From contig JASJFT010000055.1 in NCBI GenBank assembly GCA_030770425.1, positions 124,001-188,000 of the forward strand: a stretch of 64,000 bases of DNA, given 5' to 3'. The position numbers and the translations under genes are program-made. Shown piece after piece: positions 47,616-58,053 of the stretch. Origin of the DNA: Darksidea phi (taxonomy: Eukaryota; Ascomycota; Dothideomycetes; Pleosporales; Lentitheciaceae). Each line of letters starts with the position of its first letter. Position 1 is the stretch's first letter. The notes below the pieces were generated by a model. It did not search any database. It was not told where the DNA came from and worked only from the letters and a program-made list of their open reading frames with translations.

Positions 47616-48668
47616 CTAAGTTGGGCATTGGATATTGATCCCTGTGCCGCCGGGGGTTACACACAGAAGCCGAGGAAACAAACGCTTAGCCGCCTCCCAG
47701 CCCCGTTGTGCCGCAAAATGACCACCATTTACCACTTTATCACTGTCGGCGGCCTGCCGTAGTACAGCAGCATCCTGCGCAAAAGGAAAATCTGACCCAT
47801 ACAGCACGTGCCCGGACCCGGCGAAATCCAGCAAAAGTCGTAGGGGTCCCTCGTAACCGGCGAGCGCGATATCGAAATAGAAAGTCTTGCATTCCTCCAC
47901 AAACTCACCGGTTGACCTATCAAGCAGCCGCATCTGAGTGGCAAGGTCCGCGGCACGGTTGGCAATATACGGCAGCGTACCACCACCGTGGGAAAGTATA
48001 ACACTGCAGCCGGGATATTTGCGCAACGTACCGGTGGCGAGAAGGTGAATGGCGGTCCTCGTTGTCTCGTGCGGCCAGTCGAGCAGAGGCCGTGGTAGTA
48101 TTATCGGCTCCGTGATTGCAAGGTCCGTGCCTTCGATGGTTGGATGGATAAAAACGACGGCTGCATGACCTGCCAACTCCTGCCACACAAGCCGAAAGTC
48201 GGGATGGCCCAGGTATCTGCCCCCGTAACTCGTGAATAGCATTACCCCGTCGGCCCTCAAACTTTTGAGCGCGTATCGCATCTCGTCTATGCATGCTGAC
48301 GCATTCCCCGGCGAAGGGACGGTGGCGAAGAAACCGAATCTGGACGGATGCTCATCGCGAAGATTCGCCATCGCAGTGTTGACCTCGCGGCAAAGTAGAA
48401 TTTCTTCAGACGTGCTCTCGGCCAGGATTGATACTGGAATAGGGAGCGATAGAATTGACGCGCCAATCTGATTGCGATCCATAAAGGCGAGGCTGAGTGA
48501 CGAGCTCCATTCCGGCAGCTTTAACCCCTGAGTGATGGCAGGCCTCCTCCGGATGACTACCCGTCTATCAGTGAACCGGATCAGCGCCTTTAGCCCTTCG
48601 TGAGACTTACGTTCCACAATGACTTGCGGCAAGATGTGGTGATGCACATCAATCTTTTGATGGGCCAT
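47616..48668 (-). CDS. Amidohydrolase, 6-MSA/aryl-acid decarboxylase type
   Basis: Single exon, 350 residues from the ATG at 48668. The N-terminal metal motif is DVHHHILP. Further expected ligands are in VVFIHPTIEG and VILSHGGGTLPY, and the late Asp in LYGSDFPFAQD. This pattern is that of the ACMSD/gamma-resorcylate/6-methylsalicylate decarboxylase branch of the amidohydrolase superfamily (e.g. PatG, YanB). Beside a non-reducing PKS that should release an aromatic carboxylic acid, nonoxidative decarboxylation of that acid is the natural guess. A hydrolase role is possible. An in-frame upstream non-ATG start was not used. Confidence 0.88.
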   Translation of the reverse strand: MAHQKIDVHHHILPQVIVERKSHEGLKALIRFTDRRVVIRRRPAITQGLKLPEWSSSLSLAFMDRNQIGASILSLPIPVSILAESTSEEILLCREVNTAMANLRDEHPSRFGFFATVPSPGNASACIDEMRYALKSLRADGVMLFTSYGGRYLGHPDFRLVWQELAGHAAVVFIHPTIEGTDLAITEPIILPRPLLDWPHETTRTAIHLLATGTLRKYPGCSVILSHGGGTLPYIANRAADLATQMRLLDRSTGEFVEECKTFYFDIALAGYEGPLRLLLDFAGSGHVLYGSDFPFAQDAAVLRQAADSDKVVNGGHFAAQRGWEAAKRLFPRLLCVTPGGTGINIQCPT

Positions 48669-49097
48669 GCTGAGTCGGGCTCGCAAGGCAGCTGAATTTT
48701 CAAAACGCGTAACGAATAGCACTCTGGTCTGGTCTCGGACTTTAATATGTTTTCGGGGACCAAAAGGGTGGCATTACGCGTTCCCGTACCTTGCAACGCG
48801 CCGGAAGAGGAATGCATAAATGTCCGGTGACGATGTGTGGATATGCGGAGCCACCTACCTGCGATGTGAAGCAATCTGAGCCTTAATTCGGAGGCCGAAT
48901 AAAAATTCAAGTCGGCCAATTAGTATGTCGGCGGGCGGTAAGGGCGGATACAGAGCATAAGCCATACTGTTATTGTATTCGGCCATCCGTAAGTCATAAA
49001 CCTTGTATCGCAACCTAAGGCGATCAATTCTTGAAGTAGAACCCACGTGTGTCTTTTACGGCCTAGTCGCCCGTTCAAGTATAATTCTGACGTCAAG
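48669..49097. promoter_or_regulatory. Divergent promoter, amidohydrolase and flavin oxidase
   Basis: 429 bp between outward-facing starts. It carries CGGCGGGCGG near 48929-48938, similar in composition to the site in the P450/PKS promoter. Confidence 0.5.
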
Positions 49098-50772
49098 ATG
49101 TGGGCTGTTCTCTTCGCACTAGCTTTTTTGTCAGTCAACCAGTGCTTTGGTTTGACAAACAATGAAATAGCTAGTGATCTACGCTCCATACTCTCGCCAG
49201 AATCTGGGATTTTCTTCCCCAGTGATGCAGCCTGGCTTACCGAAACTGCGCAACGATGGAACCAGTGGAGCTCGCCGAGCTTCATACTATCGGTCAAGCC
49301 AAAACGAGAAGAGGATGTTTCCAAATTAGTGAGATTATTGTTGACCGCACGGCTATGGTATGCTAATGAGTTCGGTCAGGTTCAATATTGCTCGCGAAAG
49401 AACGTTTCCTTCGTGACGACTGGGGGAGGCCATGGATATAGCGGCACCTTTCGCACGTGCAACGGGATACAAATTGACATGGGTAACTTCAACAGTGTTG
49501 CTGTTGATCCAGTCAAAAATACGTTGACGATTGGTGGATCAGTGAGATTTAGAGACCTGGCCGGCCCAGTGTACGCTGGCGGAAAAGCAATTGGTACGCA
49601 GTCACCGCTTGCCATCTCTGATGAAATTGTCACTTATGTTTACACAGCTGTTGGAGCCTGTTCCTGTGTTGGCATGACTGGTGCTACTCTCGGCGGAGGG
49701 GTGGGATTCTACTCGGGCTTATATGGAGCCATATCCGACTCACTAGCATCCGTGAAGATGGTCACCGGAGCGGGGAAATTGATAACAGCCTCCGAATCCA
49801 AGAACAGCGAGTTGTTCTGGGGAATTAGAGGCGCTGGATTCAACTTTGGCACCGTAACCTCTCTTACTTACAAACTTGTCGATTACCCTAATGATGGTCA
49901 CCTCACCAACGTCGATATGATGTTCCCAATAAATCAGAATGAGTCAGTATGGGAAACGGTCAAGAAGTTTTTTGGGGACCAGCCGAAAGAGTTGAGTCTT
50001 GCGTATGGCTTACTATTTAATCCAGATTTGGAGCAAGTAAGTCCCATCTTCTTTCCTACAAAGCCAGCGCTAAGCTTAGAAAAGGTCATCATTGCAGTGA
50101 ATGCAATCTACGCGCGCCCCATCGTCGAAGGGAAGAAATTGCTTCAGCCCTTCTTCAGTCTCAATCCAATGAACACGAACATATCCTACCTGCCATGGAA
50201 AGATGTTCCGGACACTGCTCTCTATGGTGCCATTGCAAGGAATTGTATGACCAAGCCATACTACATTCCCTACACGGCGAACCTCTACAACATCGACGTA
50301 AATAAGATGATTCAGGCGGCCAATTATGTTTCCGAAAACTTTGCCAAACAGCCATCCCTTCAGAGGTCCCTAGTCACATTCACGCAATACGCATCATGGG
50401 GCTTTCAGCAGCACGCAGGTAATTATTCTGCGTTTCCTCATAGAAAGCCCGTAATCTTCGCGTAAGTGGTTCTGCTGTCCAAAGAAACGCAGCCCAATGC
50501 AACTTCATACTAACGGATGCATTTTCAGTCAGGTAGATGGTATAGCAGCATCCGAAAGCGACGTACCATCAGTTGACTCATTCGGAAAGACTCTGCGAAG
50601 CCTTTTGAATAATCAAAGTGCCGACGGCAACTCCCCGGTCTACATCCATTTTAGCCATGGTGATGAAGGGCCTGCATCCTGGTATACAGTGGACAATCTT
50701 CCTCATCTGAGGGAGTTGAAGAAGCGATACGACCCTCATTCACTATTTTCATTTTACAACCCCATTTCCTAA
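49098..50772 (+). CDS. Secreted BBE-like FAD-linked oxidase
   Basis: Five exons (49098-49328, 49380-49593, 49648-50036, 50085-50461, 50529-50772) give 484 residues with a signal peptide (MWAVLFALAFLSVNQCFG). The FAD-binding domain has the flavinylated His in TTGGGHGYSG and the CSCVGMTGATLGGGVGFYSG block. The C-terminus HLRELKKRYDPHSLFSFYN is typical of berberine-bridge-type oxidases. Three introns (51, 54 and 48 nt) are multiples of three without in-frame stops. They are called as introns because each has GT-AG ends, a branch-like site and, when removed, restores the family sequence. It probably performs a late oxidation or cyclisation in the secretory path or outside the cell. Confidence 0.9.
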
Positions 50773-51245
50773 CTCTGTTTTAGTCAGCGGTCTGATGTAT
50801 TTCCTTCTTTGTTAGTTGTCGGGCTGCTTTTTTGAAAGATTTTTGCCATATGATGTTAGAGAATAGCGACCTGGTCTGCCATATTGGAAGCCGAAACAGT
50901 GGTGAGTCAGGTACGTGATATCGGCATGACTCTAGAAGAACTATATATATATATCCTTTGGGCTCCCTGGGTGGATACTTTTATTAAAGAACTTTTCTAT
51001 CCGATATAATTAAATATAAGTAGCTATTATATCCTTAAACTTATAGAATAATCTAATCAACGCTATTGTGTAAATCGGGTAGACGGCTGTACCTGTTTGT
51101 GTAATTTTTAGATTTCAGCTTTATACCCCCCTGTGTGTTAAAAACAATAATAGAATAATCTAAAATGATAAAATAAAAAGATATTTTATTCTATATATCT
51201 TAAGATATAAAAAGATTATTAATAAACATATAACCTATTTATTTC
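50773..51245. other. AT-rich block
   Basis: From about 50940 the sequence is strongly AT-rich with TA runs and poly-A/T, without coding potential. It marks the right edge of the biosynthetic cluster and looks like RIP-altered repeat DNA. Confidence 0.6.
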
Positions 51246-51326
51246 GGCACGAACATAACGCCCGGTCGCTAACTGTAACCTCATTGCACCATGAGCCATG
51301 CGCCGAAGTGCCAGCGCGAAGTTGCG
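51235..51326. repeat. Dispersed repeat fragment, less mutated copy
   Basis: Partner of 25379-25469. This copy keeps C and G where the other has T and A. It lies just downstream of the broken kinase-like gene and could be part of that gene's 3' region. Confidence 0.6.
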
Positions 51327-51344
51327 GTACCAAAGAGCAAATCA

Positions 51345-52747
51345 TTACCCTCTCTTGTTGCAGCAGCGGTTGGCGCGTCGCATCATAGGTTTAAATCCCA
51401 TTATCGAGCATAGCTCAGTCATCAAGCTACTCCCAACATCCAGTTTCCTCAGTACCTTGTGCTCAAGCATCCTCGCAAGCCTATATCGCACCTTATCATC
51501 CTCTTGGATCCCAAATTCCCGTCCGAGACAGGTTTTGGTCGCCGACACGAATAACGTACCCATCTCAGAGACAAGATGCTCTACGCGCCTAAGCATCTTC
51601 CCTCTTATTGCACTGACCTTCGCATGAACCTGCTCTTGCTGCATGTACTTGCTGAACAGATCCGGCGCGGGATCCCAGAACCCGATATCAAACAGTAGAA
51701 CCCCGAAAGAATATAAATCGTGCACCTTGGTAGGCCCTTCGCTTGGACTGCGTCCTTGAGACTCGAGATGCTGATAAAACTCGCGTAGGAGATCAATTTT
51801 GTCTGGGCCAAGTGAAGAATGGTGGTTTGTGGGACGGCTAAAAGAGAAGCCGCAGGGAAAGGGCTTAGAGTAATCAATGGCGTTGGTATCACGGCTCAAG
51901 GAGAAGATGATGTTCAGGCTTGATACACTTTCGTGGACCCAGCCAACATTGTGTCATTCCAATAGTGCCCGGCCAGTTATTTGAGCGTACCGAAACGGTG
52001 ACCAAGCGTTGGGGGGTGCGAACACGAGTCCGCCGCTCCCTGGAGGACCGAGAATGTCATATAGCGTTATCGAACGATATCGATCGTGGTGTGAATTTTA
52101 AAGGATTAAGCTGCAGCACTCTTTGGATGGGAAGGCAGTACGGGCAAGACAAGTCTGTCGAACTCCGGGCTTGACTCACCCATAATCTTGACTAATTGAC
52201 CCACACGAGAGTCGTTTCTGCGCTGCACTTCGATATCTGTAGGCACATAGTCAGAATACTCGAGCAGAACCCCACCAAACCTGGGATGATTTTCGTCGAT
52301 CAATGACCCCGCCTTGAAAGCTTTGAATCGGTGCGGAATTTTAGAAGCAGCTGTTCTCCGACTACGAATTGTTTCGAAGCACATTCTTGAGCGGGAAGTT
52401 CTCTAGGCATATTTGAAGGGAAATCACTAAGTCGAGATCCTCGGAGGCTTTTTCTTGAATTAAATCCTTAAGGTGGACTTCTGCAAGCAGTTCGGGGATT
52501 GCAAGAATGTTCTTTCTATAGCGTTAGCTAGTAGAGCGATGTTGTCGTCGAAACTTTGGCAAAACCACCGGATCTTTGTCTCGTTCGAATTCTCATCCTC
52601 ATCATATGCACTTAAATCATCCGAGCAGGAAGGGAACTTCGAATATTGGATTACAAGTCTAAGAGGTAAATAAAGAGACGAGTATATAACAGCGCAAAAT
52701 ACCATTTTCAACTGTTCCATATTTGATCGCCCTGTTTCGCGTGCCAC
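51345..52747 (-). pseudogene. Broken kinase-like gene of the fungal prion/HeLo-associated type
   Basis: Minus-strand pieces in order: a helical N-terminal piece (KIRWFCQSFDDNIALLANAI), an N-lobe-like piece (HRFKAFKAGSLI, FGGVLLEYSDY), then GLVFAPPNAWSPFRYAQI, the catalytic-loop equivalent GWVHESVSSLNIIF, and FSFSRP and DLYSFGVLLFDIGFW. This is the divergent kinase-like domain that follows HeLo or similar helical domains in fungal cell-death proteins. An in-frame TGA at 51954-51956 (before HNVGWVH) and a frame change upstream of GPPGSGG break it, and no start with a complete N-terminal domain is found. The C-terminal 184 residues remain open. Confidence 0.55.
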
Positions 52748-53001
52748 AATGATATTACTGCTATGAAGACCTCGGAGAAAGAGTTCGAAACAAGATGCGC
52801 TTCCCTATACAGGGTGCGAGCGATATATGGAGTTAGGAAGGCTGTGAAGGAGACATGGCTTGAACAGCCTCAAAAGACTATCTCATAGCTCTTTAACGCG
52901 TTCCTCGGCGTGCCTGGACCGGTACGTACAATGAGCGCGACACGAGTTTTAGGATAGGAATTAAGCTGAATTAACCTGCATGCCATCCGATCGGCCCCCC
53001 T

Positions 53002-53391
53002 TTACTTTCGTCTAGCCTCATGCTTCTCCCAGCGAAAGAACTTGCACTGTTTGCCTTTAGGCTTTGGACATCTCCGAACTGTAATAGATCGATTAATGCT
53101 GCACGGCCTCGGGCTGTGGTAAACCTCACATCTTTTGCCCTTGTTTGGGGTATCCTTCTTCACTACACGCCGAACGGCTAGACGGCCACAATTGCAGTAC
53201 CACTTCCAATTTCGAAGATGCCCAGGCTGTGGATATGGGGGGGATTTTGGTTCTTCTCGAGAGATTTGACGCTTAGGCGGCGCTGGGAGATGCCGTCCAG
53301 GAATTGAGGAAAGAGGGTATGGCAAGCGAGATACCCGTCGTTTGGGGAACACATACGAGAGGACTTTCTTGAGCATGAGACTTTTCCACAT
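53002..53391 (-). CDS. Small GRF-type zinc-finger protein
   Basis: Two exons (53391-53130, 53078-53002) give 112 residues. The intron is 51 nt, a multiple of three and free of stops, so the unspliced frame is also open. Removing it restores an uninterrupted GRF finger: CNCGRLAVRRVVKKDTPNKG, then KRFRRCPKPKGKQCKFFRWE, with the Gly-Arg-Phe-type spacing and Cys ligands. The N-terminal 65 residues are basic and Pro-rich. GRF fingers bind single-stranded nucleic acid and often occur in APE2, TOP3A and NEIL3; a free-standing 112-residue version suggests a small accessory nucleic-acid-binding protein. Function unknown. Confidence 0.7.
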   Translation of the reverse strand: MWKSLMLKKVLSYVFPKRRVSRLPYPLSSIPGRHLPAPPKRQISREEPKSPPYPQPGHLRNWKWYCNCGRLAVRRVVKKDTPNKGKRCEVYHSPRPCSINRSITVRRCPKPKGKQCKFFRWEKHEARRK

Positions 53392-53819
53392 GTTGCAGAG
53401 TAGTACGGAGATTGCAAGTTGAATAGAAAGTGAAAATAGTCAACAGAACAATCGTGCCAATCATTATATATTCACTATGACCAGGGCTCGACTGAGCTTC
53501 AGCAGCATCTTGCCTTACGGTTTCGCACAGCAGGTGGCTGGGCCAACCACAATCCACCGGCTCGAACGGGTAACCCAGAAGACAGGAAGTTGGCAAATAA
53601 AAGGCTTTGCTGGCGCAAGCTTGGTAGCGTATGCGCATACACTGTTGCAGCCTGAGATATGCATAGCTACTTCGTTGGCTATCGACATAGCCAAGCGCAA
53701 AGTGGCGGAGGACGAGAACAGAACTCATGACCCACACCAACAACGTGGCGGGAGCTCGCGATGACTCTGTTCTTCTGTGGTGGAAAGCGTCTCCGATTGG
53801 GTCGGTAATACAGTTCAGT

Positions 53820-54080
53820 ACTTGGTCCTCGCTTGAGGCGCGGTCCCGCCCAGTATTGTCCCGTCCATCACGCCCATCACAACCCCGTGGTCCTGGACTC
53901 CACAGCCAACTTGGCCAGGCGGTCCGGGATGTCCTTGCGTACCGGTGCGGCCATCGTGGCCTGCCATCTCGCCCTGCCATCTCGCCCTGGTAGGCCGGTT
54001 CGAAGTAGGCAGAATAAGAGGGTGACGATAAGAGATAAGACACCGAGAATGACCCCAATAATGTGAATATGTCGACACGA
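53820..54080 (-). pseudogene. Relic of a membrane-anchored collagen-like (Gly-X-Y) protein
   Basis: Minus-strand translation shows a transmembrane stretch (IIGVILGVLSLIVTLLFCLL) leading into LPGRDGRAR in one frame. The Gly-X-Y run continues in a second frame (HDGRTGTQGHPGPPGQVG) and in a third (GPRGCDGRDGRD). The pieces cannot be joined without frameshifts, so this appears to be a decayed gene. The long open frame across it (53273-54181) mixes these and is not taken as a gene. Confidence 0.4.
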
Positions 54081-55812
54081 ATCGTGCTAGACTGTGTAAT
54101 CCGAAGAGTGAGGATGCGAGTAGCAGCTTGGTGAGCCATTACTCTAGGGACGGTTGACTGCTTAACGGATAAGCGCAGCATTCAAACCAAAAGCCGGGCT
54201 ATAACATACTTCCTGTATCGAAGCGGCTATTGATATCGCCTGACTAGCATGAATTATTCCAATCGCTTGAACGGCACGCTTCTCGCCTGCACTCTTCTTC
54301 GAACGGTCATTTGCGCTCAGATCTGTCCTCAATCTGTCGCCGCCCGCCACACGATAACAAACCAAAAGCGCTATAGACGTAGGTAATAACGTTCACGAAC
54401 ACAAAGTATCAGAAGAACATGCGCTGTTAAGAAAGCAGGTGAAGCGAGCGACACGGACCAATGCTCTTCTTCACAGCTTAGATTCTACTGACCTCTTACG
54501 GCTAGCAGGGACACACTTGGACTCATTTTTTGCAGGTAGCAGAAAAACTATCAGAAAATCCAAACTAAAAGGCCCGATCTATAATTTTCATGCTCTGTAC
54601 TTTGAAGAAATTTCACTAAAATAGAGCACAGACTTTTTGGGTGTGTCTTACGATCCAGAAACATGCACGTGGGCTCGCAAATATGCAGCGAGAACGTACA
54701 TCCCCCTGAAACCGGATCCAGGTATACACTGTCGAAGGTTGCATGTGCTGAAAGTCAAGGGTATTATATAGAGTAGGGCCAAAGTGACTTCATCGCTCTC
54801 GCTGTTTCCAAAAATCCACCCGGATATCTTCGCCTGGAGAAGCAGCGACCCAAAGTGGTTCTTAGTAAAGAGAATGCACAAATGAGTAACATACGAATGT
54901 ATGAGTGCGGCCCTATGTCAGGTGCCTTCTCAAAAACGTATGCCTTGAGGTTTGATGTACGACTTGTGCTTCTTGCGAGATCCAGACACATGGTTTTTAT
55001 GGCGCAGCAACACGAACAATGAGAGGACATCTAGAAAACATAGCATTAACAAAGTATGAGCTAGACACCGCATCTCTGCTTGTAAAGCATAGCACGCTTC
55101 CGTGATGGGCCCTCCGCTTCTCCTTGATCTTTCTCAACCTCTTCTAAGCTGCGGCGAGTCGTCTTATAAAACATTTCCGCAAACATCACGCAACTCCACT
55201 AAGGGGCGGGACTCCTCTCCTACTCATAAAAAACCGTTTCCGCCGCTTGGATGCGTCTTTCCTTTCCAAAATCCCCGAAAACGCTACTCATGATGGGGTA
55301 GTCCTGCCTACAAAATTTAGTCCGAAAACTGGCAAAAGCTTTGACATGTGCTGCACTCCGAACACTTCCCCCCAAAAGGGTGTGAACGCGCGGGAAAATG
55401 TGTTTTCCGCTGTTGAGATATTCTGATCTTGCGATCGCATAATGGGTAGAGCGCGAAGCACCCTATGCGGGCTTTGTGTTGTGCGGCGTCCCACGACCAA
55501 ACTGGTAGGTGAAGAAGCGACGGAGAGATAGCGTGTGGTGGGATAATTCAAGGCAGAGAATATGAGGAGAGGCTTGTGATGATGATACTTATTATCATCA
55601 GTAGCCGGGGCGTTGGGGATGGCCAAGTGTAATATCAATGCAACCTCGCCGAAGATTAACAATATTGGAGCAGTATCAAATGCGCAATAGAGAAACGTTC
55701 TATTGGGTATCATAACTCGACCTCCGAGCCGCCCACACCTTCTATTCAGGACGCCTAACTTCCTTTCGGCAAAGACAACCCGCCCAACTCTTCACTATTA
55801 CGTCGTTTCTCA
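54081..55812. other. Intergenic, no supported gene
   Basis: About 1.7 kb. Short frames on both strands show no domain. The part next to 55812 is the 3' flank of PDAT. Confidence 0.4.
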
Positions 55813-57814
55813 TTACGGCGGTACACGCTTTCGTTCTCCCTCCTCTTCCTCGTCATATATTTTCACTCTCGCGGCATACTCCTTGATCTTAGAATGGATC
55901 GTCTCTTCGATGAGTTCTCCTCTTCCCCCTGCAACGCGGAGAATGAGATCGTTGAGAGATGCACGACCAAGAATGTCAACGTGATCGCCTTTTCTATGGT
56001 TAGTAAAGGGGCAATGTATTAAACGAATCGTACTGACCTGTGTTCGGTCCACCTCTCGGACTAAACCGGTCTGGCTCATGTGGCATCTCATATGTTGTGA
56101 CATGCACACCCGCCGGGTTATACCTCTTCATTTTCCACCCCTTACTGCACATATATCCGGAACTCAGCAGGTTGACAGTCCCATCTCCTTCGCCCATCAC
56201 AACACCGTGATCGACATTGCCATTAGTAAAGCCCGTATCGATGGTGACATTCAAACTACTCAAAAGGTCGTTATCCTCTTTGTAATAGTATGCTCGCTCC
56301 GTCGGTTTCCCGATTCCGTAGAAGCAGTAGATTTTCAGATTAGGGGCGAGCGGGAGACGCGTTTCGAGAGGATTGACCCACTTTGCGGGCAGGAGTTGGT
56401 TATCTTCGACTTCTTTCGCGGTGTGGGCTACGCCATGGGAGTAGGAGCTTTGCACCATGTCCTTGTACCAGTCTTCGCTGTTGCGGAAGAGGTATGGCAA
56501 GCTTTCTTCGACTGTCAAATTTTTATTCGTGAGAGTCGAGTTCTTGTCTCTAAAACGGAGGAAGTTGCCAAAGGAGACGTTTTGGCCGGGCTCGTCATCG
56601 GGCGCCCATCCCTGGTCGCCCCAAACGGCATTGCCGCCAAGTGGAAGCATCGAGGATATACCCGGCATGGCGCGGAAGATCTCAGCACGTTCGTGGCGCG
56701 AGAGGAATTTTTCGAGGCCATAGACGGCGAAGGCGTTCAACTGAGCAGTATCCTTCATCTCGCCGGATAGCACGGCGGGTAAACCTTTGAGGGCACCCAG
56801 CATGCAGCCGCTGATGTTGATCCAGGAGTCGATGTAGGCGTCTACCCAACCGGGACCGCCATTGCCATAGCCTTCCGCTTCAACCCAATGGAAGAAGTAA
56901 TAGAGAACCTGTGAGCCCATGGAATGCGAGAGTAACACCACTTTCTTGTTGGAGACGCGTGTTGCCACCTCGATATGGGCCTTCAAACGAGTGAAGTACT
57001 GGTCCCGTATCTCATAGTTCATATACGTCATCCGCCAGTCGTAGGCCGCAGTAAATGCATTTGTAGGATCATAACCAATCGTCGCTAAGTTCTCCAAGAT
57101 CTTATTCCAGATCCAGTATCCAGTGATGAAGAAGTCGGTCGCATCGAAGCCTTGCGCGGCCCTTAGCTTTATGCCCGGCGGATCCAGCCCTGTTTTCTTG
57201 TCTAGCATGATATGCCTCTTCCAGCTTGGTTTTTCCAGTACCAGCGCCCGCATCATCGACCAAGACCCCCACAGTCGCTTGCGAAAATATTGTCTCGATG
57301 CTTCTTCTGTTCCCCAGGACTCGAGGCCTGTGGAAATGACGCCGGGGATCATGATAACAGGGTGCACGGCATGTATGCCTTGTGATTGCGCATGGAGGCC
57401 CACGGCGAAGGAGTCGTAGTTGACGGCATCACGTTCTGACTTCTACTGAGTTGTGGAAATCAGCACTCTTGGTCCACAAAAACCTTGCCGGATTCTGATC
57501 TTTAAGGTACTCACCTGCAACATTTGCGCATCCTTCAAAAATCCCGCAGGTAACGCTTCATATATGCTGTCTAAGTTGACGTTTTCCAGGCTGCTCAGAT
57601 CGATCATATCACTGTTGCCCGCGAAGAATGCAGCAGCCACCACACCGAAAACACCACCAAAGAGAAAGATCCAGAAGTTCTTCTTCTTGCCCGACTTCCC
57701 AGTCTTAAGTGTTTGTAGCTTCTCGGCGGTTACAACGCGTAGATTCAGAGGTCCGTCGGGATCCGCTGGGGAGGAAGCATCGTTGCCACCAAAGCGGCGC
57801 CGTAGGAAGGACAT
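55813..57814 (-). CDS. LRO1: Phospholipid:diacylglycerol acyltransferase (PDAT)
   Basis: Three exons (57814-57515, 57439-56038, 55988-55813) give 625 residues. A basic cytosolic N-terminus precedes one membrane anchor (FWIFLFGGVFGVVAAAFFAG). The LCAT-like lumenal domain has the lid region WGSWSMMRALVLEKPSW, the nucleophile in LLSHSMGSQV, the Asp in GEGDGTVNLLSSGYMC and the His in GDHVDILGRA, reached only after the last splice. The enzyme moves an acyl chain from phospholipid to diacylglycerol to make triacylglycerol in the ER. The acceptor of intron 1 (TAGAAG|TCA) is chosen because the nearer AG gives an immediate stop. Confidence 0.93.
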
Positions 57815-58053
57815 GCGCTCTATGGAGGACGCGGATTCGTGTAGGAATACTCTGGAGTCGGGGAAAAAAGGGTCTTAAGCGTGGTCTTGTTTTCTTTTTT
57901 CAGATCCACGAGTAGCTGTCGTCGCATGTGAAAGGATCGTCGTCATAGCTCGGAGGAGCGCCAAGGCGGAAGGTTCCTAAACCCCGGACAGCGTTCCGAA
58001 CCACAGCCCCTTCAGTCATCTCCCACCCCCACCTCTCAGCTACCGTTGGGGCC

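Noticed and set aside
49047..50465. Single-exon reading of the flavin oxidase starting at a GTG
   Set aside because: GTG starts are not expected in fungal nuclear genes, and the unspliced frame has three insertions that break family sequence; the ATG at 49098 gives a clean signal peptide.
53273..54181. 302-codon minus ORF with Gly-rich and hydrophobic parts
   Set aside because: The Gly-X-Y and membrane pieces lie in other frames, and the ORF overlaps the GRF gene. It looks like chance openness over a relic.
55288..55713. 141-codon minus ORF downstream of PDAT
   Set aside because: No recognisable domain, odd composition, and it lies in an intergenic region with no splice or start support.
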